Source: Bacteroidales bacterium (GTDB lineage: Bacteria; Bacteroidota; Bacteroidia; Bacteroidales; P3). From it: DNA of 32,630 bases. The position numbers were made by a program, and so were the translations under genes. Shown in pieces: positions 17,236 to 24,965 of this stretch. The stretch spans positions 1-32,630 of the forward strand of contig JAFTBM010000037.1 of assembly GCA_017455205.1 (NCBI GenBank). Reading direction: 5' to 3'. Every line of letters begins with the position of its first letter. The first letter of the stretch is position 1. Under the pieces are notes generated by a model, which saw only the letters and a program-made list of their open reading frames with translations, searched no databases and had not been told where the DNA came from.

Positions 17236-17319
17236 CAAATGGATTGCAGCCGTGATCCTCTCGCCCAAAGAGGGCGGTTACAGCAGCACGACATAATGAA
17301 TATACAAGAAACAACTAAA

Positions 17320-17982
17320 ATGAGTCAAACCCACAAACTCTTGCTTTTGGCTACGCTGGCCAGTACGCTTGTGGCTGCCTGCAAAGATGATCCCATAGAA
17401 ATTCCCGAACCCTCGCCACGGCAAGTTTCCCACACCGTGATAGCCGACTCCGCTGGGCGAGTGATTACCGATAGCCTCACCATCAGTTTTGGCTCAAAGC
17501 ACTGGGCTACACTTGACTACACCGCTCGCATCGACACCCTCACCTCCATCCAGGGGCTTCCCCAGGAGTGGCTGACCGTGGAGGCTCACCACCCCGGCGG
17601 AGAGATACCCTACATGAAGCTGATTATGCTTTGCGAACAGGGCACACAAACCGCTACCCTCTCCATAACCGACCCCGGCACGGGCTACACAGTCCCCGGG
17701 CAGATGGTTCGCGGCATCGGAGGCGGCGACCTATACTACTGCGATAGCCTCGAAATCAAGCAGTACGACGGCACCATCTGGACTGACTGGCGGCCGCTAC
17801 GGCTGACCACTACGGTGCTGGAATACGATAGCTACCTCCGTACCCTGACCGCCACCGCCGACGCCGTAATGTTCCACTACGCCCAGTGGTTGGACAGCAC
17901 CGCCACCTCGCACCCTATCAACGTCGCCGAGGCCGATACTTGCAGCATCGCCATCACTTTCGGTCGGTTGAAAGCCAACTGA
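17320..17982 (+). CDS. Exported lipoprotein, function unknown
   Basis: The 220-aa product has a clear signal peptide (HKLLLLATLASTLVAAC) with the lipid cysteine at residue 21, followed by KDDP, which suggests surface export. The mature part is beta-rich (LTISFGSKHWATLDYTARID, TATLSITDPGTGYTV, CSIAITFGRL). I know no family for it. The open frame begins at 17188, but a promoter element at 17228 and the signal peptide favour the ATG at 17320; an ATG at 17296 is a possible alternative. It converges with the DUF4296 gene 36 bp later. Confidence 0.75.
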   Translation: MSQTHKLLLLATLASTLVAACKDDPIEIPEPSPRQVSHTVIADSAGRVITDSLTISFGSKHWATLDYTARIDTLTSIQGLPQEWLTVEAHHPGGEIPYMKLIMLCEQGTQTATLSITDPGTGYTVPGQMVRGIGGGDLYYCDSLEIKQYDGTIWTDWRPLRLTTTVLEYDSYLRTLTATADAVMFHYAQWLDSTATSHPINVAEADTCSIAITFGRLKAN

Positions 17983-18018
17983 ATCCTTCGCACCCTCGGC
18001 TAAAGCGGCGGGTAAAAA

Positions 18019-18348
18019 CTAACGAAGCGTGTCGAGCCGAGCGGCTACCTCCTCTTGAATGGTGGCGTAGTCCGACGCATGCTCGGCGTAATAGGTGAGG
18101 CTGGCCTCCACCTGTTGGCGCGAAATGCCGAGGCTGTCGAGCAGCGCGGCATAAGCACCCTCAAGGGGTTGGGGGAGGGAGTCGTAGGCATAATGCGTGG
18201 CCACCGAATAATAGCCCTCCAGCAGATAAGCCTCGGTGAGGAAAGCGGACATTTGCTCCGCGTCGAGCACGCCCTCGGGTCGCTTGCTGCTTTGGCAGGA
18301 GGCCGAGAGCAGCACCAGCAGCAGTGCGAGCAACTTGCACCTGTTCAT
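18019..18348 (-). CDS. DUF4296 domain lipoprotein
   Basis: The 109-aa product carries a signal peptide and lipobox (LLSASC, Cys18). The mature part matches the Bacteroidetes-only DUF4296 pattern: KRPEGVLDAEQMSAFLTEAYLLEGYY, spread over residues 21-46, then LGISRQQVEASLTYY and a helical end. Function is unknown. I use the ATG at 18348 next to the signal peptide; the longer frame adds an Arg-rich 19-residue stretch without support. tRNA-Val lies 70 bp upstream on the same strand and its promoter may serve both. Confidence 0.85.
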   Translation of the reverse strand: MNRCKLLALLLVLLSASCQSSKRPEGVLDAEQMSAFLTEAYLLEGYYSVATHYAYDSLPQPLEGAYAALLDSLGISRQQVEASLTYYAEHASDYATIQEEVAARLDTLR

Positions 18349-18418
18349 TATCGTCGTTGTCTTCAGTCTGCGAGGGCAGCACCTTGGCGGCCTGCCCTCG
18401 CTCAAAAACTGCTTGTTG

Positions 18419-18493
18419 TGGGAGTAACAGGGTTCGAACCAGTGACCTCCTGCTTGTAAGGCAGGCGCTCTGAACCAGCTGAGCTATACTCCC
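18419..18493 (-). tRNA. tRNA-Val (anticodon UAC)
   Basis: The reverse complement folds as a 75-nt tRNA: acceptor GGGAGTA pairs with TACTCCC, the D arm has AGCTCAGCTGGTT, the anticodon arm is CTGCC-TTACAAG-CAG with TAC at 18456-18458, and the T arm has GGTTCGAACCC. The discriminator base is A and CCA is not encoded. Confidence 0.96.
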
Positions 18494-18503
18494 AAAGCGG
18501 GTG

Positions 18504-18535
18504 CAAAGATAGCACTTTTTGGCCTAATGGCCAAA
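18504..18535 (-). promoter_or_regulatory. Bacteroidota-type promoter for tRNA-Val
   Basis: On the minus strand TTTG (18532-18535) is followed after 20 bp by TATCTTTG (18504-18511), which ends 10 bp before the tRNA 5' end. This is one of the best promoter matches in the window. Confidence 0.82.
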
Positions 18536-19210
18536 TATTATTTGCATACGGCTGATTATCAACTGTTATTAGATAAGTGGACAGTGTGCTATTAATAGCC
18601 GATGGAGGGCATGAGCAACGATAAATGCTGCAACACTATCAGCCTCCTTGCAAGTGCCTTTCCATCCCCTGCCACCCTCCCTACATCCTACCCCTATCCG
18701 AGTCGTATTTCCACCGCATGGATACGGACTTGATACGGAGTGGATACGGAGCGGATACGGAGTGGATACGGAGCGGGTGGCTATCGAGAGGGGGAATGAT
18801 TTGCTGATTTAGGTTGTCGTTTTTGCGTCCTGCGGGATAATAAAGGTTGCACCAATAGCCTCCAGCGCTGTATCACCTAATGGCATGAGCAGTTGAGCTA
18901 TGGTCGGCATACGCTGATGAAGTGGGGTGCGTGCCAAGAGGAAGGCGGAAGCGTGAAAGTGGAAAGCAAAAGGTGGAAAGTGAAGGCTGAAAAAGGTAAT
19001 GCAAAAGAGAGCAAAACGCTGATAAGACAGCAGTTGAAAAATAAATTTTCGAGGATAGGAAATTATTTCTACTTTTGCATCGTCGATAGCCCGAAGCGTT
19101 GGCGGGAAGCAAGGTAAATAATGTCTTTGATATTCAACATCTTGCATATTATCCTAACAATGTAGAGGGTGGGCGATAGGATATTGAAAAGGAAACGTTG
19201 AGCGAAACGT
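18536..19210. other. Long non-coding stretch before the structured RNA
   Basis: No convincing gene; the open frames here are short and match nothing I know. It holds array 2 of the 11-bp repeat, a purine-rich stretch at about 18940-19020, and a TACTTTTG at 19070-19077 that could be the -7 element for the RNA downstream (19 bp before it is TTTTC, a weak -33). Confidence 0.6.
18720..18774 (+). repeat. 11-bp tandem repeat array 2 (GGATACGGAGC type)
   Basis: Five 11-bp units in the order GGATACGGACT, TGATACGGAGT, GGATACGGAGC, GGATACGGAGT, GGATACGGAGC, followed by GGGTGGCT as in array 1. About 30 bp of weaker similarity to the upstream flank of array 1 is also visible (CTATCCG and TATTT blocks). 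Confidence 0.95.
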
Positions 19211-19211
19211 T

Positions 19212-19413
19212 TTATCTGCGGCTAACCGAATCTCGCAAGTTCGAAACCGTCTGCATGATAAAGCAATTGCCACCGTTCATGGTATGGTGCATCACACTCT
19301 TGTGCTGCGCCTACAGTGCGGGCTTCGGGCATTGCTTATTCTCAGACGGTAGGCAATGCGAGAGCCTGGTTAGCGGGATAAGCGATGAACTGCGATACCC
19401 GCGCTTCTTTTTT
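19212..19413 (+). ncRNA. Structured RNA, probably 6S-like (SsrS)
   Basis: The strand folds into one long interrupted hairpin. Stems are TTATC/GATAA (19212-19216 with 19377-19381), GCTAACC/GGTTAGC (19221-19227, 19368-19374), TCTCGCA/TGCGAGA (19231-19237, 19357-19363), ACCGTCTG/CAGACGGT (19246-19253, 19343-19350), and ATAA-GCAAT-GCC with its complement (19258-19271, 19327-19339, two bulges). An asymmetric central bubble of 8 and 6 nt divides it. A closing stem, central bubble and long terminal arm in about 170 nt is the 6S RNA plan, which mimics an open promoter and binds RNA polymerase. The assignment rests on shape only; no coding frame explains the pairing. Confidence 0.6.
19373..19413 (+). 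terminator. Terminator of the structured RNA
   Basis: GCGGG-TA with one bulged A (19373-19380) pairs with TACCCGC (19396-19402), followed after GC by TTCTTTTTT. The stem reuses bases of the RNA's closing helix, so the two folds may compete. Confidence 0.7.
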
Positions 19414-19495
19414 ATATAACTCCTTGGAAAACAAATAAGGTAATCGGCACAGGTATCTGCCACAAAAAAAGATATACTCAAAAATAAAACTATCC

Positions 19496-19528
19496 TTTTG
19501 AATGCGATGAACACGTCATACATTTTTG
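19496..19528 (+). promoter_or_regulatory. Promoter of the accessory gene cluster
   Basis: TTTTG (19496-19500), a 20-bp spacer and CATTTTTG (19521-19528), one base off TAnnTTTG. It lies about 73 bp before the first gene. No internal promoter of similar quality was noticed down to 28.9 kb. Confidence 0.6.
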
Positions 19529-19601
19529 TGGCAGTAGGATTGCTATTGCATTATACTACACTTATAATGAATGAATTAATTAACATTAAATTCTACATAT
19601 T

Positions 19602-20690
19602 ATGAATCAAAGAAATCCTGTAGTCGTCATCCTGTCGTTCTTGGCATTTATTGCTTTTGGAGCCATTAGTTGTTGGGCGACATCAGAAAGTTTATTCCAT
19701 ACAGAACTATTTGGACAAGGAGTCCCTAAGATTATGTACTGGATTATTGTTGTTGGCTTTTATGTCATAACGTCACTTGGAACAAAGTGGATTATTGACA
19801 GCTTTAACACAGAAGTATTTGTGGAAAAGCGCAGGTTGAAATTAGTGGGAGGAATTCTGATAGTTCTTGTTTTTTGGATAATGGTAAGTTTACCCACCAA
19901 TGCACATACCTTTTTGTACAAAAAATCCGCCAAATCAGTGGCTCAAAAAGAATTAAAGTGGCAAGAAGGACAATTGGAAGGAATCGCTGATGTTGATGCA
20001 TATGCCATACAGGTGAGAAATGATGTCATGAAACCAGTATTGGAAATAAAACAAAAGAAAGAAGAATTAATTGGAGAAATAAACAACCCTGACCGTCCTG
20101 GTTTCGCAGAGAGGGCTGAAAAAATATTACAAGAAATAGAAGGAAAACTTGGGTTGAGAATTGGAACCATTCCACGTACAAAAGCTGCAAATCATAGCAG
20201 AAATGAGATGAATCGTTTAAGAGAGCACTATTCAAATGCCATAGATTCGCAGCTGGAAATATTTGTGGCCGAATTGGAAAAACAAGTGGTGGTTCTTGCA
20301 GCAAATTACGAGAAACATGTTGCCGATGCAAAATCTTCAGAAAAACTGGTAAGAGCTGCATATGAAGCATTGGATGCCGAAGATGAAACCCGTGAAGATG
20401 TATTAAAAGAGGCCAGAAAACAAATAAACAATGCTTATAATGTTCTTGATAATGGCAAGGCTGACGGAGCGACATCCTCCAGGGACACTTACGTTGATAA
20501 AGTTAAAGGAATGCCGTCCAACCGTCTCACCAACGTTGTCGAGGTTGTTTACAAAGACTACCTCAGCGGCCAGTTGAACAAAAAATACGATATGCCGGAA
20601 ACAAAGGGAATGATTTATTTCTTCCTCTTATCATTAATGATAGACCTTGCGGCATTCCTATTCTTCAACATTGCATTCAAGAAAAACTAA
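19602..20690 (+). CDS. Coiled-coil inner-membrane protein, unknown function
   Basis: The 362-aa product has three N-terminal membrane segments (about 7-27, 44-62 and 82-99), a long charged helical region (about 105-300; ELKWQEGQLEGI, LEIKQKKEELIGEINN, YEALDAEDETREDVLKEAR) and a last membrane segment (about 334-357, MIYFFLLSLMIDLAAFLFF). The helical part is probably a coiled-coil rod on one face of the membrane. I recognise no family. It opens the accessory cluster; the next gene starts 34 bp after its stop. Base composition is AT-rich compared with the chromosomal genes on either side. Confidence 0.8.
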   Translation: MNQRNPVVVILSFLAFIAFGAISCWATSESLFHTELFGQGVPKIMYWIIVVGFYVITSLGTKWIIDSFNTEVFVEKRRLKLVGGILIVLVFWIMVSLPTNAHTFLYKKSAKSVAQKELKWQEGQLEGIADVDAYAIQVRNDVMKPVLEIKQKKEELIGEINNPDRPGFAERAEKILQEIEGKLGLRIGTIPRTKAANHSRNEMNRLREHYSNAIDSQLEIFVAELEKQVVVLAANYEKHVADAKSSEKLVRAAYEALDAEDETREDVLKEARKQINNAYNVLDNGKADGATSSRDTYVDKVKGMPSNRLTNVVEVVYKDYLSGQLNKKYDMPETKGMIYFFLLSLMIDLAAFLFFNIAFKKN

Positions 20691-20724
20691 AAAAAAGAAT
20701 AGTAAACGACAAAATCATAATAAT

Positions 20725-21690
20725 ATGCCAGAGATTGAAATCAACCCTCAGGGTAATGCAGTAGACGATTCCATCATCATTCAGCAGGAAAATGGAAACA
20801 CTATCACACAGGATAATGTGGATGATATGCAGACAGACAATTCCAATGCACGTACATATAGTGACGAGGAAATCAATAACCCCGCCGTTATTGATGTCAC
20901 TATTGCAGATACGCAAACGCCCATCGTGGTACTCTTTGGACCTCCTCAGAGTGGCAAGACAATGACCATGGTCAGGTTGGCAGAATACCTGACCCATCCA
21001 GACAGGGGGTATACGGTTGCCCCTGATAGGGCTTTTAGGAAAGCATTTGACGAAACATACCGTATCAACTGCGATAATTTCAATGGTATGCTCAACAGTA
21101 TTTGGGCTGCTGAAAAAAGCAAGGGCCTGGAATTTATGCAACTCGTTGTATCAAAGAATGGCAGCCCCATTGTCCAAATACTTGAGGCACCAGGAGAACA
21201 TTACTATGACCCTGTTGACAAGGATGAACCCAAAGGCAGTTTCCTGCCATACATCACTAAGGTGATTCAGTCTCCAAATCGTAAAATATGGGTATATCTT
21301 ACGGAGCCCAATTGGAAAGACCACGGAGACCGTATGAAATATGCCCAGAAGGTTCAACTTATGAAACGGAGCATATCCAGACGTGATAAATCAATTGTTC
21401 TGTTCAATAAGGTTGATGCCACTAACTTGTTCTTTTCCACTGGAGAAGTCAATCGCAAAGAGGCTGAACGCTTTGTAAACTCGCAATATCCAGGTCTGTT
21501 CAGATGCTTCAAGAACGAGAATCCTATTACTTCACTTTGGCGCAGATATAATTGCGTATTTGTCCCCTTTGTGACGGGAAGTTATAACAAGGTATTGGTT
21601 GGAGGGAAAAACACACAGCGATATGTTGCAGGCCCTGATAACTATCCGAAAGTTCTATGGGATAACATTCTTAAGATTGTGAAAGGGTAA
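20725..21690 (+). CDS. P-loop GTPase-like protein of an accessory envelope system
   Basis: The 321-aa protein has no signal or membrane segment. After an acidic, Asn/Gln-rich N-tail (about 1-60) comes a P-loop domain: Walker A GPPQSGKT (72-79), a GTPase-like G4 motif NKVD (228-231) after a beta strand (SIVLF), and a candidate Walker B/G3 strand (SPIVQILEAPGEHYY) in which EAPGE stands where DxxG is expected. This resembles the 'double-GTPase' (DO-GTPase) groups described with GAP1 proteins in bacterial conflict systems; that placement is from memory and not certain. The ATG at 20725 is chosen because the upstream extension is Lys-rich and runs into the previous gene. The next gene begins 4 bp after the stop. 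Confidence 0.75.
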   Translation: MPEIEINPQGNAVDDSIIIQQENGNTITQDNVDDMQTDNSNARTYSDEEINNPAVIDVTIADTQTPIVVLFGPPQSGKTMTMVRLAEYLTHPDRGYTVAPDRAFRKAFDETYRINCDNFNGMLNSIWAAEKSKGLEFMQLVVSKNGSPIVQILEAPGEHYYDPVDKDEPKGSFLPYITKVIQSPNRKIWVYLTEPNWKDHGDRMKYAQKVQLMKRSISRRDKSIVLFNKVDATNLFFSTGEVNRKEAERFVNSQYPGLFRCFKNENPITSLWRRYNCVFVPFVTGSYNKVLVGGKNTQRYVAGPDNYPKVLWDNILKIVKG

Positions 21691-21694
21691 CCGT

Positions 21695-23182
21695 ATGGCA
21701 TTAAGTTTTACATTATTTTTAAGCGGCTCTCCACAAGACTACGAGTGGCTACCCCAAACAGACAATCACGCTAAGCAGGTATGTGAGAAATACTTCAACT
21801 TACCCTCTACCGAAATACCGCATAGCTCCGATTTCTATATTGAGTTATTCCCTGCGGATAATTATTCCTATTACACATATCTCCACCGAAAAGCTGTAAA
21901 TGGGATGCCTCGTGAGGGTGCTCATATTGCCCTCACAATGCGAATAAGTGGAGGATACTGCAACCAGCCAAGGACAATCTATGATTTGTTGGAGATGGTA
22001 TATATGCAGTATTTGGACGGAAAGGTCATTCAACGTAAAGGAGATGGCGAAGTGTTCCTTGTTCCTTCGCTTATGGCTTGCGAAACACCACGCAAGCAAA
22101 TGGAGGTTGCGTTGGGACAGGCCTTACAACAATTAGTTGCAGGCACATTGCAATCGTTCGGGAAAGAGATTTCTGCATCCAGACAACCGTCGAATGTAAA
22201 GTATTATTCGACAGATACTGATAATGAACAATTGCTGAAAGAACTTCGCCGAGCGCATAAATTGAGACTCATTCCCTCCAATGAAAGTTCAGCAGAAATT
22301 TCCACATCCCTAAATTCTGAAATTGACCAATTAAAGGCAGCATTGACACAGAAAGATGGAATAATACAACAAAAAGACAGAGAACTGGAGCAACTCAACG
22401 GCAAGGTAAAAGAGTTAGAATCAAAGATAAGAGTAAATCCTGTTCCGATAAAAAAGCCTATTGGTGCAAACACATCGAATGATGGTTTCCAACAAATAGT
22501 TCTTACTCAACTGGACGTTTTAAGTAAACAGATGGATTCTTTGTCAGCAAAGATGGGACTAGGGGGAAGTAATAACAATACTGATACACATACAAAGAGT
22601 ATCCATAAGAGCATCTTTGGCGATAAGAGAATAATGCAATACTTGCCGTGGATTTTTCTTGTGGCAGCACTTGCTTACATCATTATTAATGGATTAAGAG
22701 AGCCGGAACAAGATACCTCAAAGGTCAAGACGTTACAAGTCCAAATCGATAATTTAGACAGAGAACTGCAAGTACAAAAGCAATTGGTGCACGAAAAAGA
22801 TGCGGAAATCCAAGGACTGAAATCACAACAAAAAGACAATATAAGTGGTATTGCAGATCCTGTTGGTGTGGGAGGAAACAAAGGTGCTACGTCACCTTCG
22901 GCAACTACTCCTCAATCAAAAACAGAACAAAAACCAGAACCTTGGATTAGTGTAGGTGGACAAAATGATAGAGCGTTTATTGTAGGTAAGACCTATCCCA
23001 TTAAAATATCACGTTATGATGGACAATGTACTTTTACAGTAACCAATGATGGTGGAGGGGTATTGTCGATAAATGAATCCGGCAATCTTTACTGTGCGAA
23101 AAAGGGAAGTGGTACTATCGCCGCTATTGACGAGGCTGGAAAAACTATTAAAACAAGAATTATTAATGTTGTTGAACAATAA
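21695..23182 (+). CDS. Membrane-anchored GAP1-N-like protein with coiled coils and Ig-like end
   Basis: The 495-aa product starts without a signal peptide. Residues 1-150 form a domain with YSYYTYLHRKAVNGMPREGA, ALTMRIS and TIYDLLEMVYMQYLDGKVI, which I think resembles the GTPase-associated GAP1-N domain. A coiled coil (about 207-241, ending KELESKI) follows, then one membrane segment (316-335, LPWIFLVAALAYIII), a second coiled coil (about 343-380), a Ser/Thr/Pro-rich linker and a small beta domain (about 420-495) like a bacterial Ig fold. The likely topology is cytoplasmic N-domain and periplasmic C-domain, so it could link the GTPase encoded 4 bp upstream to the periplasm. Confidence 0.7.
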   Translation: MALSFTLFLSGSPQDYEWLPQTDNHAKQVCEKYFNLPSTEIPHSSDFYIELFPADNYSYYTYLHRKAVNGMPREGAHIALTMRISGGYCNQPRTIYDLLEMVYMQYLDGKVIQRKGDGEVFLVPSLMACETPRKQMEVALGQALQQLVAGTLQSFGKEISASRQPSNVKYYSTDTDNEQLLKELRRAHKLRLIPSNESSAEISTSLNSEIDQLKAALTQKDGIIQQKDRELEQLNGKVKELESKIRVNPVPIKKPIGANTSNDGFQQIVLTQLDVLSKQMDSLSAKMGLGGSNNNTDTHTKSIHKSIFGDKRIMQYLPWIFLVAALAYIIINGLREPEQDTSKVKTLQVQIDNLDRELQVQKQLVHEKDAEIQGLKSQQKDNISGIADPVGVGGNKGATSPSATTPQSKTEQKPEPWISVGGQNDRAFIVGKTYPIKISRYDGQCTFTVTNDGGGVLSINESGNLYCAKKGSGTIAAIDEAGKTIKTRIINVVEQ

Positions 23183-23188
23183 CACTGT

Positions 23189-23419
23189 ATGAAATCAAGA
23201 CTATTATTAATAGCTCTCACATGTTGTTGCATCTTTTGCTCATGTTCTCAAGCTGGCAATGACCAAGAAACAATTAGTGACTTGCAGAATCAAATAGAAG
23301 AATTGCAACAGCGTAATACAGAGTTACAGCAAGATGTGCTTAGATTACAAGCAGAGCGCGACTCTCTTGATGATATTATTGACAGGGTTCGCCAACGTAT
23401 TGCAAATATGAATTATTAA
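23189..23419 (+). CDS. Tiny coiled-coil lipoprotein
   Basis: The 76-aa product has a signal peptide rich in cysteine (CCCIFCSC; lipid cysteine probably at 17 or 19), then a single amphipathic helix with leucines in heptad spacing (LQNQIEELQQRNTELQQDVL). It ends soon after. In form it recalls Lpp-type or other small envelope coiled-coil lipoproteins, but there is no sequence match I can name. It lies 6 bp after the previous gene and 10 bp before the next, so it belongs to the cluster transcript. Confidence 0.75.
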   Translation: MKSRLLLIALTCCCIFCSCSQAGNDQETISDLQNQIEELQQRNTELQQDVLRLQAERDSLDDIIDRVRQRIANMNY

Positions 23420-23429
23420 AAAAACAGTC

Positions 23430-23957
23430 ATGAAGAATTCTTTAATTGTTGTAATGGTATTTGCTGCCATTTTTTCATCATGCGAACGTAAGCATAAATT
23501 CAATATTAACGACTATGTTCAGCATGATATGACGGAATTGGAATATACCTCAACGGACAACACTGTCCGTGTCCCGTTCAAAAACAACGGAGGAGTAAAA
23601 ACCGTTCAATGTCTCATCAATGGAACTATTCTTACTGATATGATTTTGGACTCTGGCTGCTCTGGCGCACTAATCTCCATTAGTGAGGCCCAATACCTTT
23701 GGTCACGAGGCGAATTGACAAGCAATGATTACAAAGGTAATTCCCAGTCTATGATTGCTGATGGCTCAATTGTTGAAAACATGGTGTTCAATATCAAATC
23801 CATAGTGATTGCTGATAAAATTGAGTGCAGGAATGTCGAAGTAACAGTTTCCGCCAATCCGGGAGCACCACTATTACTGGGGAATGAAGTGCTTGACAGG
23901 ATGCCAAGTTATACAATTGACAATGAAAGAGATGAAATAGTTTTTACCGTACAGTAA
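23430..23957 (+). CDS. Retropepsin-like aspartic protease lipoprotein
   Basis: The 175-aa product has a short signal peptide with a probable lipid cysteine at 18 (IFSSC). The mature part looks like a single-lobe retropepsin: VRVPFKNNGGVKTVQCLINGT, split over 46-66, then LTDMILDSGCSGALIS with the catalytic Asp74 in a DSG triad (DTG in most homologues), and the late motif PLLLGNEVLDRMPSYTID. Such enzymes act as dimers. Whether it is active is not shown; the D-S-G core is intact. It would sit at an envelope membrane facing the periplasm, so it could process another component of the cluster. It starts 10 bp after the coiled-coil lipoprotein. Confidence 0.8.
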   Translation: MKNSLIVVMVFAAIFSSCERKHKFNINDYVQHDMTELEYTSTDNTVRVPFKNNGGVKTVQCLINGTILTDMILDSGCSGALISISEAQYLWSRGELTSNDYKGNSQSMIADGSIVENMVFNIKSIVIADKIECRNVEVTVSANPGAPLLLGNEVLDRMPSYTIDNERDEIVFTVQ

Positions 23958-23961
23958 TAAA

Positions 23962-24951
23962 ATGAATTGCAGCGTTTATATTATTGGTGCAGGCAGCGAT
24001 GGCGTCATGCACGCATATCCTGATGATTATGCCGTGCATGATGTCTTTGAAAGATTCACGCCATTTCTGAAAGAGGATTCTCTGTTTGCCATTCATCGCA
24101 ATGGTAGTTTGTTCTATCATATTTGGTATAGAAAGACCTCGGATGGATACTTTGGTATATGTGTTCTGCTGAATGGAATGTGGTTCTCGCAAACAGACAT
24201 TCTCATTGGGATGTTTGAAAGTGCGTTCTCATTGGCAGCTGTAGATGGAAAGTTGTTAAAGGTAGATAATGATGGACATATCAGGACAACCGCAAGTGCG
24301 TTTGCGCATAACAAAGCCGACATCAACAAAATAGACCTGTATATAAAAGAGAGGATTTCGTCTCATTCCAAGTATTGTGTAGACATACCTCCACAAAACG
24401 CTTCTGTCGATCCCCATTCAATACAATACTTGCAGCATGGTGCTTCACCGCATTTGTTTGGCAGAGCATTGGAAACTTATCGTTCTGTATATGCCACTTA
24501 TGGAAATGTCAACGCTTTGTTGCAGTGTATAGAAGATATGGCAAAAGAGCGGGATGAGTACAAAAATAAATACAAGCAATTGGTGAAGCAATGCAAGTCA
24601 ATAAAAAACAATAACAGGAAAGTGACGAGGATTGAGCCGCCGCCACCTAAACCCAAGATTCCCCCCTATGTTCTACCCGTAATTGTCGCAGCTGTGGTAC
24701 TCGTTGTCGCCGTAGTGTGCAAACTGACTTATGCACCACATCCATCCGCTTCAGGCGGAGAATACCCCTCCGACCAAGTCTATGCTTTGTATAAGGAGAT
24801 GGTCGATGCCGTTCCGCAAAGGCTTGAACGAGGCGACACTCTTGGAGCAAGAGATTTCTTGGGAAGTATAGCGGCGTATGATGAACGTTACGGAGCAATC
24901 GACCCTCGCTTCTGCGAGTATGACCGGTTGAATAAAATGGTTTCAAAATAA
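23962..24951 (+). CDS. Membrane-anchored protein with a second copy of the GAP1-N-like domain
   Basis: The 329-aa protein starts without a signal peptide. Its first ~130 residues follow the same order of motifs as the 21.7-kb protein: an aromatic strand (LFYHIWYRK), a GYFGICVLLNG strand, a helix (SQTDILIGMFESAF), then DGKLLKVDNDGHI. A coiled coil (about 190-215) and a proline-rich stretch (EPPPPKPKIPPY) lead to one membrane segment (236-258) and a short periplasmic helical end. The two proteins thus share a plan of N-domain, coil, membrane anchor and periplasmic tail. I infer a partner or paralogue role around the GTPase. It begins 4 bp after the retropepsin gene. Confidence 0.7.
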   Translation: MNCSVYIIGAGSDGVMHAYPDDYAVHDVFERFTPFLKEDSLFAIHRNGSLFYHIWYRKTSDGYFGICVLLNGMWFSQTDILIGMFESAFSLAAVDGKLLKVDNDGHIRTTASAFAHNKADINKIDLYIKERISSHSKYCVDIPPQNASVDPHSIQYLQHGASPHLFGRALETYRSVYATYGNVNALLQCIEDMAKERDEYKNKYKQLVKQCKSIKNNNRKVTRIEPPPPKPKIPPYVLPVIVAAVVLVVAVVCKLTYAPHPSASGGEYPSDQVYALYKEMVDAVPQRLERGDTLGARDFLGSIAAYDERYGAIDPRFCEYDRLNKMVSK

Positions 24952-24965
24952 GCAATTGATAGAAA

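Noticed and set aside
17262..17276. Riboswitch in the leader of the 17.3-kb lipoprotein gene
   Set aside because: Only a 5-bp CGCCC/GGGCG hairpin is present; no known aptamer pattern.
18809..19147. A 112-codon minus-strand open frame in the long gap
   Set aside because: No ribosome site, promoter or family resemblance, and Phe/His-rich composition caused by purine-rich DNA on the other strand.
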